Shown here piece after piece: positions 34,772-45,487 of a stretch of DNA of 64,000 nt. Position 1 is the first letter of the stretch; each line of letters starts with the position of its first letter. The position numbers and the translations under genes are program-made. Below the pieces are notes generated by a model, which made no database searches, was not told the DNA's origin, and saw only the letters and a program-made list of their open reading frames with translations. The stretch comes from Simmondsia chinensis (Eukaryota > Streptophyta > Magnoliopsida > Caryophyllales > Simmondsiaceae), in NCBI GenBank assembly GCA_018398585.1, contig JAGTTD010000008.1, positions 24,947,172-25,011,171 on the forward strand, in the 5' to 3' direction.

Positions 34772-35059
34772 ATGAAGCACATCGGTTCAAGGGCATCCAT
34801 CTTCGTTGATGGTCTACCTAAAAGAACGACAAATTGGTGGCTTAGGGATGTTTTTCGAGCCTTCAGATCAATATATGATACATTTATCCCTGTGAAAAGA
34901 AGACTGAGAACTACATGGACTTATGGATTTGTTCGGTTTCATGACTTGAATGAAGCTAAAAGGGCTGTCAATTTCATGAACGAAAGATGCGTTGCGGGTG
35001 TGAAGCTCAGGGTGCAACGGGCAAATCTAGTCAAAGGTGCACTACCTAAATCCACTTGA
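34772..35059 (+). pseudogene. L1 ORF1, RRM part
   Basis: ATG at 34772, preceded in frame by poorly conserved sequence. It encodes one RRM: RNP2-like SIFVDGLPKRT, then FIPVKRRLRTTWTYGFVRF with RNP1 YGFVRF, then EAKRAVNFMNERCV and GVKLRVQRA. A TGA stop at 35057 ends the frame just before the LTR-element insertion. The sequence after the insertion (46257 onward) continues the same gene, so the stop is a decay mutation or the frames have shifted. Confidence 0.7.
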
Positions 35060-35060
35060 G

Positions 35061-35065
35061 GCCAA
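35061..35065. other. target duplication GCCAA, left copy
   Basis: Matches 46252-46256. It flanks the larger PTB-carrying LTR element. Confidence 0.9.
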
Positions 35066-35583
35066 TGTCACAGACACAATATTCCCTGGTCCGAGACAGT
35101 GCCAGGACCGTGCCCAGGTCACTGCCAGTGTCGGGCCAGTTCGTTGTCATGGCCTTGTCTTAGTCGCTGCCTAGGGACCGTGCCAACCATGTCAAAGCAT
35201 TGCCGTGCCCCAGCCTTGTCCTGGTCGCTACCTCAGTCCGTGCCTCACCTTGTCAAGGCCCGTCCAGTGCGCAGCCCAGGCCCAGCCTTAGCTTGTCACG
35301 ACAATGCCCGGCGTCTGCCCAGGCCCGTGTCTAGGGCCATTCCAGGGCCCGACCTTGTGCCGCACTCCAGGCGATCGTCGCCCAGGCAGGCCTGTGTCCT
35401 CCAGCCCGTGTCCTGCACCCTGCCGCACAGGAACAGTGCCAGTCCTAGCCGTTGGGGGCCGCACCCTGCCCTAACCGATTGAAAAAGATTCTCTTTTGCT
35501 TAATTTCAAGATTAATTGTTGCAATAGATGTTTTTAGATATTTTTCAGATTTATTCCATATTTTTAGTATTTTGTAATATTTC

Positions 35584-35590
35584 TATAAAT
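35584..35590 (+). promoter_or_regulatory. TATA box of the LTR promoter
   Basis: TATAAAT in TTCTATAAATAGGGAG; repeated in the right LTR at 46033. Transcription would be expected to start about 30 bases downstream, which places the pyrimidine stretch in the 5' leader of the element RNA. Confidence 0.65.
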
Positions 35591-35640
35591 AGGGAGTTAG
35601 AGTTCATTTTGTAATCAATCAAGTATAATCAATGATATGA

Positions 35641-35752
35641 ATTCTCTTACTTTCCCATCTTTACTCTCTATTTCCCATCTCCTAAATTCTATTTCTCTCT
35701 TATCTCAACTCTATTTCTCATTCTTATCTCATCTAAACCTCTATCTTCTCTT
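35641..35752 (+). promoter_or_regulatory. pyrimidine-rich U5 stretch, candidate PTB-binding region
   Basis: Dense in TCTT, CTCTCT and TTCCC motifs (ACTTTCCCATCTTTACTCTC, TATTTCTCTCTTATCTC, CTATCTTCTCTT). It is present in both LTRs (right copy 46090-46201). It lies between TATA box and primer site, so it would be in the RNA leader. PTB proteins bind such tracts; that the element's own protein does so is inference. Confidence 0.4.
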
Positions 35753-35805
35753 AAGGGCCTAAGTCCTAGATTTGGGCCGTCACAACCTTGAGGGTTGTGA
35801 CAAAT

Positions 35806-35817
35806 TGGTATCAGAGC
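35806..35817 (+). other. primer-binding site of the large PTB-carrying element
   Basis: TGGTATCAGAGC, an exact initiator-Met tRNA primer site, three bases after the LTR. Confidence 0.9.
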
Positions 35818-36123
35818 TGTTGCGATCAGGGGCCACGATCTATTCCGCATTGAAGTGAAGGCGCATGTTGCGAGCAAGTGGGCAAGAATTGCGATCCAAG
35901 CCACGTTGAGCATGATCCAAGAACCGACCACTTGATCATGACAAAGTGTTTGCGTAAGTCAAAAAAATAATAATAAAATAATTTCAAGAAAATCCTTGCG
36001 GTGCAAATTGTGTCAAGAAGTATTAGGGGCAAAATTAAGAATTCAAGAATTCAAGCTTTTGTTGCTGCCATAGTTGATTAAACCGAGGCTTTTTCAAGAA
36101 AATGGTTCAAGAACGTCATTGAG

Positions 36124-36297
36124 ATGGCCACGTTAATTGTTAAGGTGACCGAAACCCTTTATCCCATTACCGACGATGTTATTCGTAGAGTTTTCTCTCC
36201 TTTTGGGTGTATTACAAATATAAAGTACGTATGGGTGACTTCTCTTAGAGTGGACGTCCATGTGACTTACACCGCGAGAAATGATGCCGAGAGTGCT
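36124..36297 (+). pseudogene. element-borne PTB-like RRM protein, first part
   Basis: Starts MATLIVKVTETLYPITDDV, followed by RRVFSPFGCITNIKYVW and HVTYTARNDAESAC. It is the N-terminal part of a PTB-type RRM (YPIT..V...FSPFG). It is cut at 36297 by the chromovirus insertion. The rest of the domain resumes in the same frame at 44123 after the duplicated GTGCT, so the gene was open across the target site when it was hit. Confidence 0.8.
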
Positions 36298-37564
36298 TGT
36301 AACGCCCCTAACAATAAACCAAATAGGCTTAAGTTAAGAGGACGCTACACGGCCGTACTACAATAAATCCCCTTATCATAGTACGAAGCCCAAAATCTTT
36401 CTCTGAGAATTTGTCAAAATTCCATAAATTTTGCCAACATATATGACCTTAAGTCCAAATACATCGATACTAACATTTTAAAACTAATAGTGCAGAAGCT
36501 CAAATTACAATATCTCAAACGGTCTATAATATCCCGCTACAAAACTATCAAATAATCAAACTACAAAAATAGACTGGATTCCGAAACAGAGAGTCGCTGC
36601 ATCATCCTCATTCCTCTAGAATTTGCCACCGGCTACTAATCTGAAAGATAAATTAATAGGGTGAGCAAACAACGGCTCAGCAAGTACACCATACACCCTA
36701 CCCGGATCAGGCATATTATTTAAATGAATAAAACTCCAACCAAAGCAAGTAAAAATTAATTTATCTTTAGAAATCATGTTGAGGTAGCACCAAACCAATA
36801 CTTTATAATTTAACTTATTTCACAAGAGCTTATTTTGGTAAAATTCACAGACGAAACGAAAACTACGGCCGGTATTATTCCCGCGACAGGGTCACAATCG
36901 ACGTTCACATTTCACAAATTCGAACCGGTTCTAAGTCGACAGATCCAATACGATCGAACATAGATCTATGTGCCGGTATTATTCCCGCGACAGGGTCACA
37001 GATCGACTTTCACGTTTCACATTTCGCATTTTATCGTCGATAAACCCCGGAGAGTCAACGTAGTTATCTGTAAGCTCTTCCCATAAAATCTTTTGATTCA
37101 AATAGCAAGTTCACAATAGTTTCTTTCGCATACTCACAAGTATAATTGCTTTCAAGATTCACTTGTTTAAACATCAATTCAACGTATAAATCAATACAAT
37201 TCAAACTACATTTTAACACATCAAACAATAGTAGGAATCACATATTTAAACAACAAATCAACGTATAAATCGGTACATGTTAAATCAAAAGAGTATAAAT
37301 CACACAATTAGCCAAATATATATATATCTGAACCTATTTTAACAAAATAATAAACTATTCAAATATAAGTCTCACATATAAACCATTAAAAATCAGATTT
37401 TTCGTATATAAACAAGTAGGGGGAGTGGTATACTTACCTTTACTAGCGTTTAATCCAAAAGTCGAACTCCTATTATGGGTTAGCGTCGGATCCTATCAAG
37501 CGAGAACCGGAATTTAGGATTTGAAGGAAAAAAGAGAGAGAGAGAACGAGAGAGGGAGACGAAG

Positions 37565-37598
<34 letters not shown>

Positions 37599-37672
37599 CA
37601 TAGGGATTTGGAGGGATTTTTGAGGGTTTTGGGAGGGGGGTCTTCACGGCCCCCTTTCCTTTCCTTTCTTTT

Positions 37673-37713
<41 letters not shown>

Positions 37714-37857
37714 TTACCTATTTTAATTACTTTAATACTACTAATGGACCACTTTCTGATAATTAATTCATTAATTCATTTATAATCCCATCGAAATAAT
37801 AGCGAATTTTAATCGTATTATAATACCTAGCCTAATTTAATTAGACTGGGTATTACA
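36298..37857 (-). repeat. 3' LTR of the chromovirus
   Basis: 1560 bp, TGTAACGCCCC to TATTACA. Contains a GA repeat (about 37531-37597) and a TA repeat (37677-37711) at the same places as the partner LTR. Confidence 0.92.
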
Positions 37858-37870
37858 TCCTCACCCCCTT
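37858..37870 (-). other. polypurine tract of the chromovirus
   Basis: Minus-strand AAGGGGGTGAGGA directly before the 3' LTR. Confidence 0.8.
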
Positions 37871-38364
37871 AAACAAAAGTTTCGTCCTCGAAACTCACCT
37901 TCGTTTTCGAATAATTCTGGGTATTTGCTTCTCATCTCCTCTTCGGTCTCCCACGTTGCTTCTCTAGGAGTATGATTACTCCATTGGATTTTGACATATG
38001 GGATCACTCTATGCCTCAACCTTTGTTCTTTTCGGTCGACTATGCGAACTGGATGCTCTACATAAGTCAAATCTTCTCGCACTTGCAACGGTTCATGTTG
38101 TATCACATGACAAGGATCCGAGATATACTTCCTCAATTGAGAAACATGAAATACATTATGTATTCTAGACAGTTCCGGCGGTAAGGCTACTCTGTAAGCC
38201 ACGTCTCCAACTTTCGCCAAAATTTCAAATGGTCCTACAAATCGAGGGCTTAATTTACCCCTTTTTCCAAATCTCATCACACCTCTGGTTGGGGATACTT
38301 TTAGATAGACATGTTCACCTACTGAAAACTCCAACGGTCTTCTTCGTTTGTTTGCCCAACTCTT
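37861..38364 (-). pseudogene. chromovirus integrase C-terminus and chromodomain
   Basis: Continuation of the gag-pol frame after a stop (38362-38364, a TAG probably derived from CAG). It includes the integrase tail (EFSVGEHVYLKVSPTRGV; KLSPRFVGPFEILAKVG; VFHVSQLRKY) and a chromodomain near the end (YVKIQWSNHTPREATWETEE, MRSKYPELF). The chromodomain and its position after integrase mark a chromovirus. Such domains steer insertion toward heterochromatin. Confidence 0.85.
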
Positions 38365-40674
38365 TTACCTATCTTGGCTTATGTTCATTCTATCTCTGAT
38401 TAGCCTGACCTTCTCTTTAGCATCCTGTACAATCTCAGGACCTAACAGTTTTCTTTCTCCAACCTCGTTCCAAAACATAGTAGTTCTGCATCTCCGCCCA
38501 TACAAAGCTTCATATGGTGCCATCCCAATACTAGAATGGTAACTGTTGTTATAGGCAAATTCTACCAAACTCATGTAGTTATCCCAACTACCTCCCAAAT
38601 CTATAACACAAGCACGCAGCATGTCCTCTAATGTCTGAATAGTCCTCTCAGTCTGCCCATCTGTGTGAGGATGATAAGCAGTACTCAAACTCAGTTTAGT
38701 TCCCAAAGCTTTCTGCAGACTTTCCCAAAATCTAGACACAAACCTCGAGTCTCTGTCAGAAACAATTTCGCTTGGCACACCATGCAACCGCAGCACAACA
38801 TCAATGTACAATTCTGCCAATTTATCTAATGGAGCACCAAACCTAATAGGAAGAAAATGTGCACTCTTCGTAAGTCTATCCACAATGACCCAAATCGCAT
38901 CATTCTTCCTAACTGTCCTTGGTAGGCCAACAACAAAGTCCATGGAAATTCGATCCCACTTCCACTCAGGCACTTCTAATGACTGTAGCAATCCACCAGG
39001 CTTTTGGTGCTCGGCCTTTACTTGTTGACAGATCAAAAACTTAGCCACAAACTCAGCAATATCTCGCTTCATGTTTCTCCACCAGAAGCAGCTTTTCATG
39101 TCTCGATACATCTTCGTGCCTCCAAAATGTACCGAAAAGCGGGAACTGTGTGCTTCTTCCATAATATCCCTCTTAATTGTTGGATCATCAAGTACACATA
39201 ACCTATCTCCAAAGTACAATGCTCCATCATCACGCAGCATGAAATCTGAAGATTCTCCATTGGTCACCTTACTTTTCATCTTCATCAAAAACGGGTCATG
39301 TTGCTGCATAGCCTTGATCTTTTCCAGTAATGACAGTTGTGCAACCAGATTGGCTAAAACACCGCCCTTTTTATCATGAATGCACACTTCAATTTGCATT
39401 TCCTCCAAGTCTCTAAGTAGCTTAGGCTGGAAAGTGATCAAGGCAGCTAAATTGCCCACTGATTTCCTGCTCATTGCATCTACAACTACATTTGCTTTTC
39501 CAGGATGGTAATTAATGGTCACATCATAGTCTTTAATCAATTCCAACCATCTCCTCTGCCTCAAGTTCAACTCTTTCTGAGTAAACAAGTATTTCAAGTT
39601 TTTGTGGTCTGTATAAATCTGGCAAGGTCCTTCATAAAGGTAATGTCTCCAAATCTTCAAAGCAAATATCACTGTTGCCAACTCTAGGTCGTGCGTTGGA
39701 TAATTCTTTTCATGAGGCTTTAATTGTCGGGACGCATAGGCTATCACCTTCTCATTCTGCATTAGCACACAACCTAGCCCTTTCTTTGAAGCGTCACTGT
39801 AAATGACAAAGTTACCCTCATCACTAGGTAATGCAAGTACAGGGGCAGACACTAACCTCTTTTTCAGCTCCTGAAAGCTTCTTTCACACTCATTTGTCCA
39901 CACGAACTTCACTCCTTTTTGAGTCAATCGGGTGAGAGGAAGTGCAATTTGCCAAAATCCCTCAATGACTCTTCTATTGTAACCAGCCAGTCCCAAGAAG
40001 CTTCTAATCTCTGTTGCAGTTGTGGGGGGATTCCACTCCAATACCACTTCAACCTTCCTTAGATCTACTGAGATCCCATCTTTGGATATCACATGGCCTA
40101 AGAATGCCACTCTGTCAAGCCAAAACTCACACTTACTCAACTTGGCATACAATTGATGCTCTTGTAGGGTTTGCAATACTATCCTCAGATGTTCCTCATG
40201 CTCTTCCCTACTCTTAGAGTAGATCAGTATATCATCTATGAATACAACTACAAATCGATCCAGGTACTGTCGAAACACCCTGTTCATCAAATCCATGAAA
40301 GCAGCAGGTGCATTCGTTAGCCCAAACGGCATAACTAAGAATTCATAATGGCCATACCTGGTTCGAAAAGCAGTCTTAGCCACATCCTTCTCTTTGATCT
40401 TTAGCTGATGATAACTAGATCGTAGGTCAATCTTAGAAAAGACCTTTGCACCTTGAAGTTGATCAAACAAGTCATCAATTCGAGGCAAGGGATACTTATT
40501 CTTAACCGTCACCTTGTTCAGTTCTCTGTATTCAATGCATAACCTCATACTGCCATCCTTCTTCTTCACAAACAATACTAGAGCGCCCCAAGGTGAGACA
40601 CTAGGTCGGATGAAGCCTTTATCTAACAATTCTTGGAGTTGCACCTTCAATTCTCGTAGTTCAGAAGGAGCCAT
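38365..40674 (-). pseudogene. chromovirus reverse transcriptase, RNase H and integrase
   Basis: 769-residue open segment. [40 protein letters not shown], then RSSYHQL (family RSGYHQ) and the catalytic FIDDILIYS. RNase [17 protein letters not shown] and [11 protein letters not shown]. Integrase: zinc-binding segment [13 protein letters not shown]...KFLICQQVK, whose first paired Cys is replaced by Phe; DDE core with [27 protein letters not shown] and [16 protein letters not shown]. The segment is bounded by stops on both sides, so no full-length polyprotein is made. Confidence 0.9.
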
Positions 40675-42573
40675 TCTTTAAGGGGCTTTGGATATGGGTC
40701 CACTGCCAGGTACTAGGTCAATTTCAAACTCGATTTCCCTCCTTGGAGGCAAACCATGCAGGTCTTCTGGAAAGACCTCAGGAAATTCCCTGACAATGGG
40801 AATGTCATCTAACTTCATGTCGTCCCTTCTACTATCAAATACGTGGCAAAGGAATCCTCAACATCCTTTCCTCAAGGACCTCCTAGCATTTAAGGCTGAA
40901 ATCATCCTACTAGAAGTCTTAGAGTCTTCACTTCCCATAGGAGGATTTAACCCGTTCCCATGATAAGCAAAATCTGGTTGGTTAGGAATCTGAAATACAA
41001 CCCTTTTTCCAAAACAGTCCAAATGTGCGTGATAAGAAGACAGCTAATTGATCCCTAGAATCACATCAAAATCCTCCATATCTAGGAGTACTAGGTCTGC
41101 CACTAACTCCATATCACCTATTCTAATAACACAATTTTCACACACAAGATCAGCAAGCACATCATACCCTAGCGGGGTTGCCACACAAAAGGGCTCATCT
41201 AGCAGTTTAGGCTCACAAGTTAACTTAGGGGCAAATTTCTTAGCCACAAAACAGTTAGAGGCCTCGGTGTCAAATAATACATGCGCCCTAGTAGAATTAA
41301 TAGGAAAGGTACCTGTCACCATACGGTCACTAGCAGTCTCGTCCTTCTGAATCATAGCAAACATTCTGGCATTACCCCAAGGTCCCTGTCTGTCCTCACT
41401 GCCTCTATTCTTAGAACCATTCTTGAGGGGATAATCACGAGCCATGTGTCTCTTCTCTTTACACTCAAAGCACACCCCTAACTTTCTGTAGCACTCACCG
41501 GAATGGTCCTTGCCACAATGCTCGCATTTTCTGAACCCAGTGTTAGAGCTCCCCGGATTCTTCGTATGAAACTTTTTGCCACCGCCACCAGATCGGTTGG
41601 GCTTCCCTCCCTGAAAATTGCCATCTGATAACCTTTTCCTAGCAGCATGCTCCTATTCTTCCAACTTTAAATCCGCTTCCACCTTCAATGCATGTTCAAG
41701 GACCTCCTTGTATTCCTTGAAAATGACACTTGAAAGACGCCTTCTAATGCGAGGAAGCAGTCCCCTTTCAAATCTGTTTGCTTTACTAGTCTCAGACGCC
41801 ATGATGCTTGGGCTGAAAAGTCCCAATTCATGAAATTTATTGGCATACTGCAACAGTGTCATCTGTTCTCCCTGTCTTAGCTCGTAGAATTTATTTTCTT
41901 TCGTCATTCTGAGCACTTTAGGGAAGAACTAGTTATAGAAGACCTCCTTAAACTGTACCCAATCCAACGGCCCAGTGGCATTCTGGTATGCTACCTTGAT
42001 TGTAGCCCACCAGAACTCCGCATTCCCTTTAAGAAAAGGGGTGGCTGCTCAAACCTTATCATCTTCGGCAATTGATATTGCTTCGAATAAGGTCTCCATC
42101 TCTCGTATCCATTTTTCAGCTTCTAGAGGGTCATCTACTCCTTCAAAACTTGGGGCCCTCAACTTTGACAACCTTTCGAACGGTGTCTCTTCACCACGTT
42201 GAGTAATAAGAGGCACAGCTTGGACTTGTTGTTGATATTGCAAGAGGTTAACCATGAGCTGGTGCATTGTTGCAACATCGAACTGATTAGAGGAGCCGCC
42301 TGAATTCTGGGCGTTTTGACCAGTGGGTCCATCTAACAGTTGAGCACGTTCCTCTTCAGGGTGCCCCTCAATTGGGGGTGGAGCCCTGCCCTTTCCCTTC
42401 AGGGTTCTCTTTCTCTTTAAGGATGATGATGCTTTACTCTTATCACCCATCCGCTCCTGAGCCCAGATTACACAAGAATAAGTTATTTTATTTTTATAAT
42501 TATTATTATTTTCTTTTTTTTTTTCCAAGGATTTATAACATGGCTTTGATACCACTTTATGTAAGGCCCCCAA
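40675..42573 (-). pseudogene. chromovirus gag and protease, interrupted by point stops
   Basis: Gag starts near 42573, with MGDKSKASSSLKRKRT a likely native start near 42460. It has the gag core (EEPWTEKI-like EAEKWIREMETLFEA; ELRQGEQMTLLQYANKFHEL). The zinc knuckle near 41470 reads CFECKEKRHMARDY, where the last Cys is Tyr. In the protease site LFDTEASNCF the usual Gly after Asp-Thr/Ser is Glu. Stops lie at 42049 (TGA), about 41928 (TAG), 41653 (TAG), 41044 (TAG), about 40857 (TGA) and 40675 (TAA). All but the last fit C-to-T or G-to-A changes. Confidence 0.85.
42542..42554 (-). other. primer-binding site of the chromovirus
   Basis: Minus-strand TGGTATCAAAGCC, one base away from the standard initiator-Met primer site. 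Confidence 0.85.
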
Positions 42574-43920
42574 CGATAAACCGAATAGGCTTAAGTTAAG
42601 AGGATGCTACACGGCCGTACTACAATAAATTCCCTCATCATAGTAAGAAGCCCAAAATCTTTCTCTGAGAATTTGTCAAAATTTCATAAATTTGCCAACA
42701 TATATGACCTCAAGTCCAAATACATCGATACTAACATTTTAAAACTAATAGTGCGGAAGCTCAAATTACAATATCTCAAACGGTCTATAATATCCCGCTA
42801 CAAAACTATCAAATAATCAAACTACAAAAATAGACTAGATTCCGAAGCAGAGAGTTGCTGCATCATCCTCATTCCTCTAGAATTTGCCACCGGCTGCTAA
42901 TCTGAAAGATAAATTAATAGGGTGAGCAAACAACGGCTTAGCAAGTACACCATATACCCTACCCGGATCAGGCATATTATTTAAATGAATAAAACTCCAA
43001 CCAAAGCAAGTAAAAATCAATTTATCTTTAGTAATCATGTTGAGGTAGCACCAAACCAATACTTTATAATTTAACTTATTTCACAAGAACTCATTTTGGT
43101 AAAACTCACAGACAAAACAAAAACTACGGCCGGTATTATTCCCGCGACAGGGTCACAATCGATGTTCACATTTCACAAATTCGAACCGGTTCTAAGTCGA
43201 CAGATCCAATAGGATCGAACATAGATCTATGTGCCGGTATTATTCCAGCGACTGGGTCACAGATCAACTTTCACATTTCACATTTCGCATTTTATTGTCG
43301 ATAAACCCCGGAGGGTCAACGTAGTTATCTGTAAGCTCTTCCCATAAAATCTTTTGATTCAAATAGCAAGTTCACAATAGTTTCTTTCGCATACTCACAA
43401 GTATAATTCCTTTCAAGATTCACTTGTTTAAACATTAATTCAACGTATAAATCAATACAATTCAAACTACATTTTAACACATCAAACAATAGTAGGAGTC
43501 ACATATTTAAACAACAAATCAACGTATAAATCGGTATATGTTAAATCAAAAGAGTATAAATCACACAATTAGCCAAATATATATATGCCTGAACCTATTT
43601 TAACAAAATAATAAACTATTCAAATATAAGTCTCACATATAAACCCTTAAAAATCAGATTTTTCGTATATAAACAAGTAGGGGGAGTGGTATACTTACCT
43701 TTACTAGCGTTTAATCCAAAAGTCGAACTCCTATTATGGGTTAGCGTCGGATCCTATCAAGCGAGAAGCGGAATTTAGGATTTGACGAAAAAAAGAGAGA
43801 GAGAGAGCGAGAGAGGGAGACGAAGGTGAGAGAGAGAGAGAGAGAGAGAGAGAGGCGCAGGGATTTGGAGGGATTTTTGAGGGTTTTGGGAGGGGGGTCT
43901 TCACGGCCCCCTTTCCTTTC

Positions 43921-43973
<53 letters not shown>

Positions 43974-44117
43974 TTACCTATTTTAATTACTTTAATACTA
44001 CTAATCGACCCCTTTCTGATAATTAATTCATTAATTTATTTATAATCCAATCGAAATAATAGCGAATTTTAATCGTATTATAATACCTAGCCTAATTTAA
44101 TTAGACTGGGTATTATA
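42560..44117 (-). repeat. 5' LTR of the chromovirus
   Basis: 1558 bp, TGTAAGGCCCC to TATTATA; the final CA is mutated to TA. GA repeat about 43793-43852 and TA repeat 43924-43970, longer than in the partner. Confidence 0.92.
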
Positions 44118-44122
44118 GTGCT

Positions 44123-45013
44123 TGTAGGTGCTTGCACGGAAGAAACATCTACAATTATGGTTGTAATATGGACATCCAAGTATCCACGCCTCCTAGGGAG
44201 ATGGTCACGTTATTGGTTAAGGTAACAGGTCTCCGTTGTCCCATTACAAAGGACGTTCTCTACCGTGTCTTTTCTATCTATGGGGTCATTAAAGAGATTG
44301 TTATCATTTCAACTTCGTCCATAAAAGTGGAAGCACATATAAAATACACTTCTTGGGAGGAAGCTAAAAGTGCACGCCAAGGGCTACATGGACGAAATGT
44401 CTATGACCATTGTTGTGCACTAGACATTGAAATCTTGATGCCTCTTAAAGAAAGTGTTGATAAGCTCCACAACAAACTCGACAGTTATAAAGATGTGACG
44501 AAGGAGAAGACGGAAATCGTCGGTTCCTTAAAAGAGGAATTGAAGCAATATATGCGTAACAAGGGATGGGACCCCGAGAAAAACAATCGTGACTTGGTTC
44601 CTTTGGAAGCCGAGGCTAAGGAAGATCCAAATGAGCCAACAGCCCTTGTCAAACCGCAAGAAGTGGGAACAGGTGATGTCCTTCATACTCTGGACAAACC
44701 ATTCTCCCAAGAATTGCCCGTTGATGTTGAAGATGACATTGTGGGTGAACCGAAAACGCCTCCCTTTGGTGAGGAAATGCATGGGTCCATTGATGATGCC
44801 TTGACCCATGAGTTGCCACAACCTAAGGACACGGAGCTAGATACGAGCACCGAAGCCACTGTCAAGGATTCCTCCCTTGAGCTTTCCGTGCCAAATTTAG
44901 GTCCGCGGGGGGGGGGGGGGGGGGGGGGGGGGTGGGGGTGTGTGCTAATGTACGGTCAGTACAGCATGAGCAACAGCAGCGAAAGGCTGAGCAGCAGCGC
45001 GGAAGGCTGTTAG
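44123..45013 (+). pseudogene. element-borne PTB-like RRM protein, second part
   Basis: It completes the first RRM (CLHGRNIYNYGCNMDIQVS) and is followed by a second full RRM. That RRM reads MVTLLVKVTGLRCPITKDVL, then RVFSIYGVIKEIVIIS, HIKYTSWEEAKSARQGLHG, then RNVYDHCCALDIEILMP. The two domains lie about ten residues apart, and both end in the LHGRN.Y...C..DI pattern of plant PTB proteins. A charged, acidic region follows (to about 44900). A run of 26 G (44907-44932) then shifts the frame, and this frame ends at 45013. Tandem PTB-type RRMs suggest a captured host splicing-regulator segment. Confidence 0.8.
44907..44932 (+). repeat. poly-G tract that breaks the ORF
   Basis: 26 consecutive G. 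Its length in the assembly may be unreliable. The true C-terminal frame continues at 44932-45192 in a different phase. Confidence 0.85.
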
Positions 45014-45487
45014 GTAGGAAGGCACGCATGAGGACTGTCATGATCCGAGTCCGGACAATGCTGATCCGGGCCATAAAGAAGAAAACCGGGCTGAAACCCA
45101 AGAAGAAGAAGGACCAGTCATGGGGATGCTTCCCAAGAACCGGGATCCGAACTAAAATCTTCAAGGGCCCGAGTCATCCATCTTCACAGTAATAGCTCAT
45201 TGTTGTCAAGGCGTTTAGGGACTTTGGACCGAGGGCCGTGAAAACACCGCGTGGGGAATGTTTTCCTAGAACAGGAATTGGAACTAGAGTCTTCAAGGGG
45301 TCGAGGCGCTCCGTTTGGCTTACGGTCCTTGAGGACAAGGATCATCCGTTCGACCCGGGGAAAGAGGAAAAGGAAATGGGTGACAACGGGGGAAACAACG
45401 GGACAGTCAATCAAAAGGGGTCCGGGAGCCGAAGGTCGCACCGTCATCGCATCCTTGAGGACAAGGATGAACTTAAGGGGGCGGGAA
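44932..45487 (+). pseudogene. element-borne RRM protein, basic C-terminus with FPRTGI repeats
   Basis: After the poly-G, another frame gives a Gln/Arg/Lys-rich stretch (EQQQRKAEQQRG...IRAIKKKTG) and WGCFPRTGIRTKIFKG (near 45120-45170). A related motif, ECFPRTGIGTRVFKG, comes from 45254-45300, followed by LEDKDHPFD and, just before the purine tract, ILEDKDELKG. The small element has EKQQQRGG...WERFPRTGIGTK at the same place. Its DNA before the purine tract also reads ATCCTTGAAGACAAGGATG. The C-terminus is thus a conserved part of the element protein, with a duplication in this copy. Confidence 0.6.
45475..45487 (+). other. polypurine tract of the large PTB-carrying element
   Basis: AAGGGGGCGGGAA directly before the 3' LTR. 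Confidence 0.75.

Larger units (their letters stand above)
35066..35802 (+). repeat. 5' LTR of the large PTB-carrying element
   Basis: 737 bp. The first 400 bp are GC-rich with many short CCAGG/GTGCC and CCTTGTC(C/T)TGGTCGCT-like repeats. The rest is AT-rich with a TATA box, then a pyrimidine stretch. It is 27 bp shorter than the partner LTR: a 16-bp and a 10-bp block seen at about 45619-45634 and 45981-45990 are absent here. Confidence 0.9.
36298..44117 (-). mobile_element. Ty3/gypsy chromovirus, Tekay/Del-type, full-length with premature stops
   Basis: 7.8 kb, flanked by the target duplication GTGCT (36293-36297 and 44118-44122). LTRs are 36298-37857 and 42560-44117. Sense is minus, with the primer site at 42542-42554 and the purine tract at 37858-37870. 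One gag-pol frame (42573 to 37861) contains gag, protease, RT, RNase H, integrase and a C-terminal chromodomain. All five long open segments are in one frame. They are separated by single-base nonsense changes, with no frameshift seen. The two LTRs differ by only a few percent by eye, so it is the youngest layer of this nest. Confidence 0.92.

Noticed and set aside
35806..35817. tRNA gene fragments at TGGTATCAGAGC sites
   Set aside because: These are primer-binding sites for LTR elements, only 12-13 bases matching a tRNA 3' end.
37521..37766. Glu/Arg-repeat protein frame
   Set aside because: It is the GA and TA microsatellite part of a chromovirus LTR and is repeated at 43826-44026.
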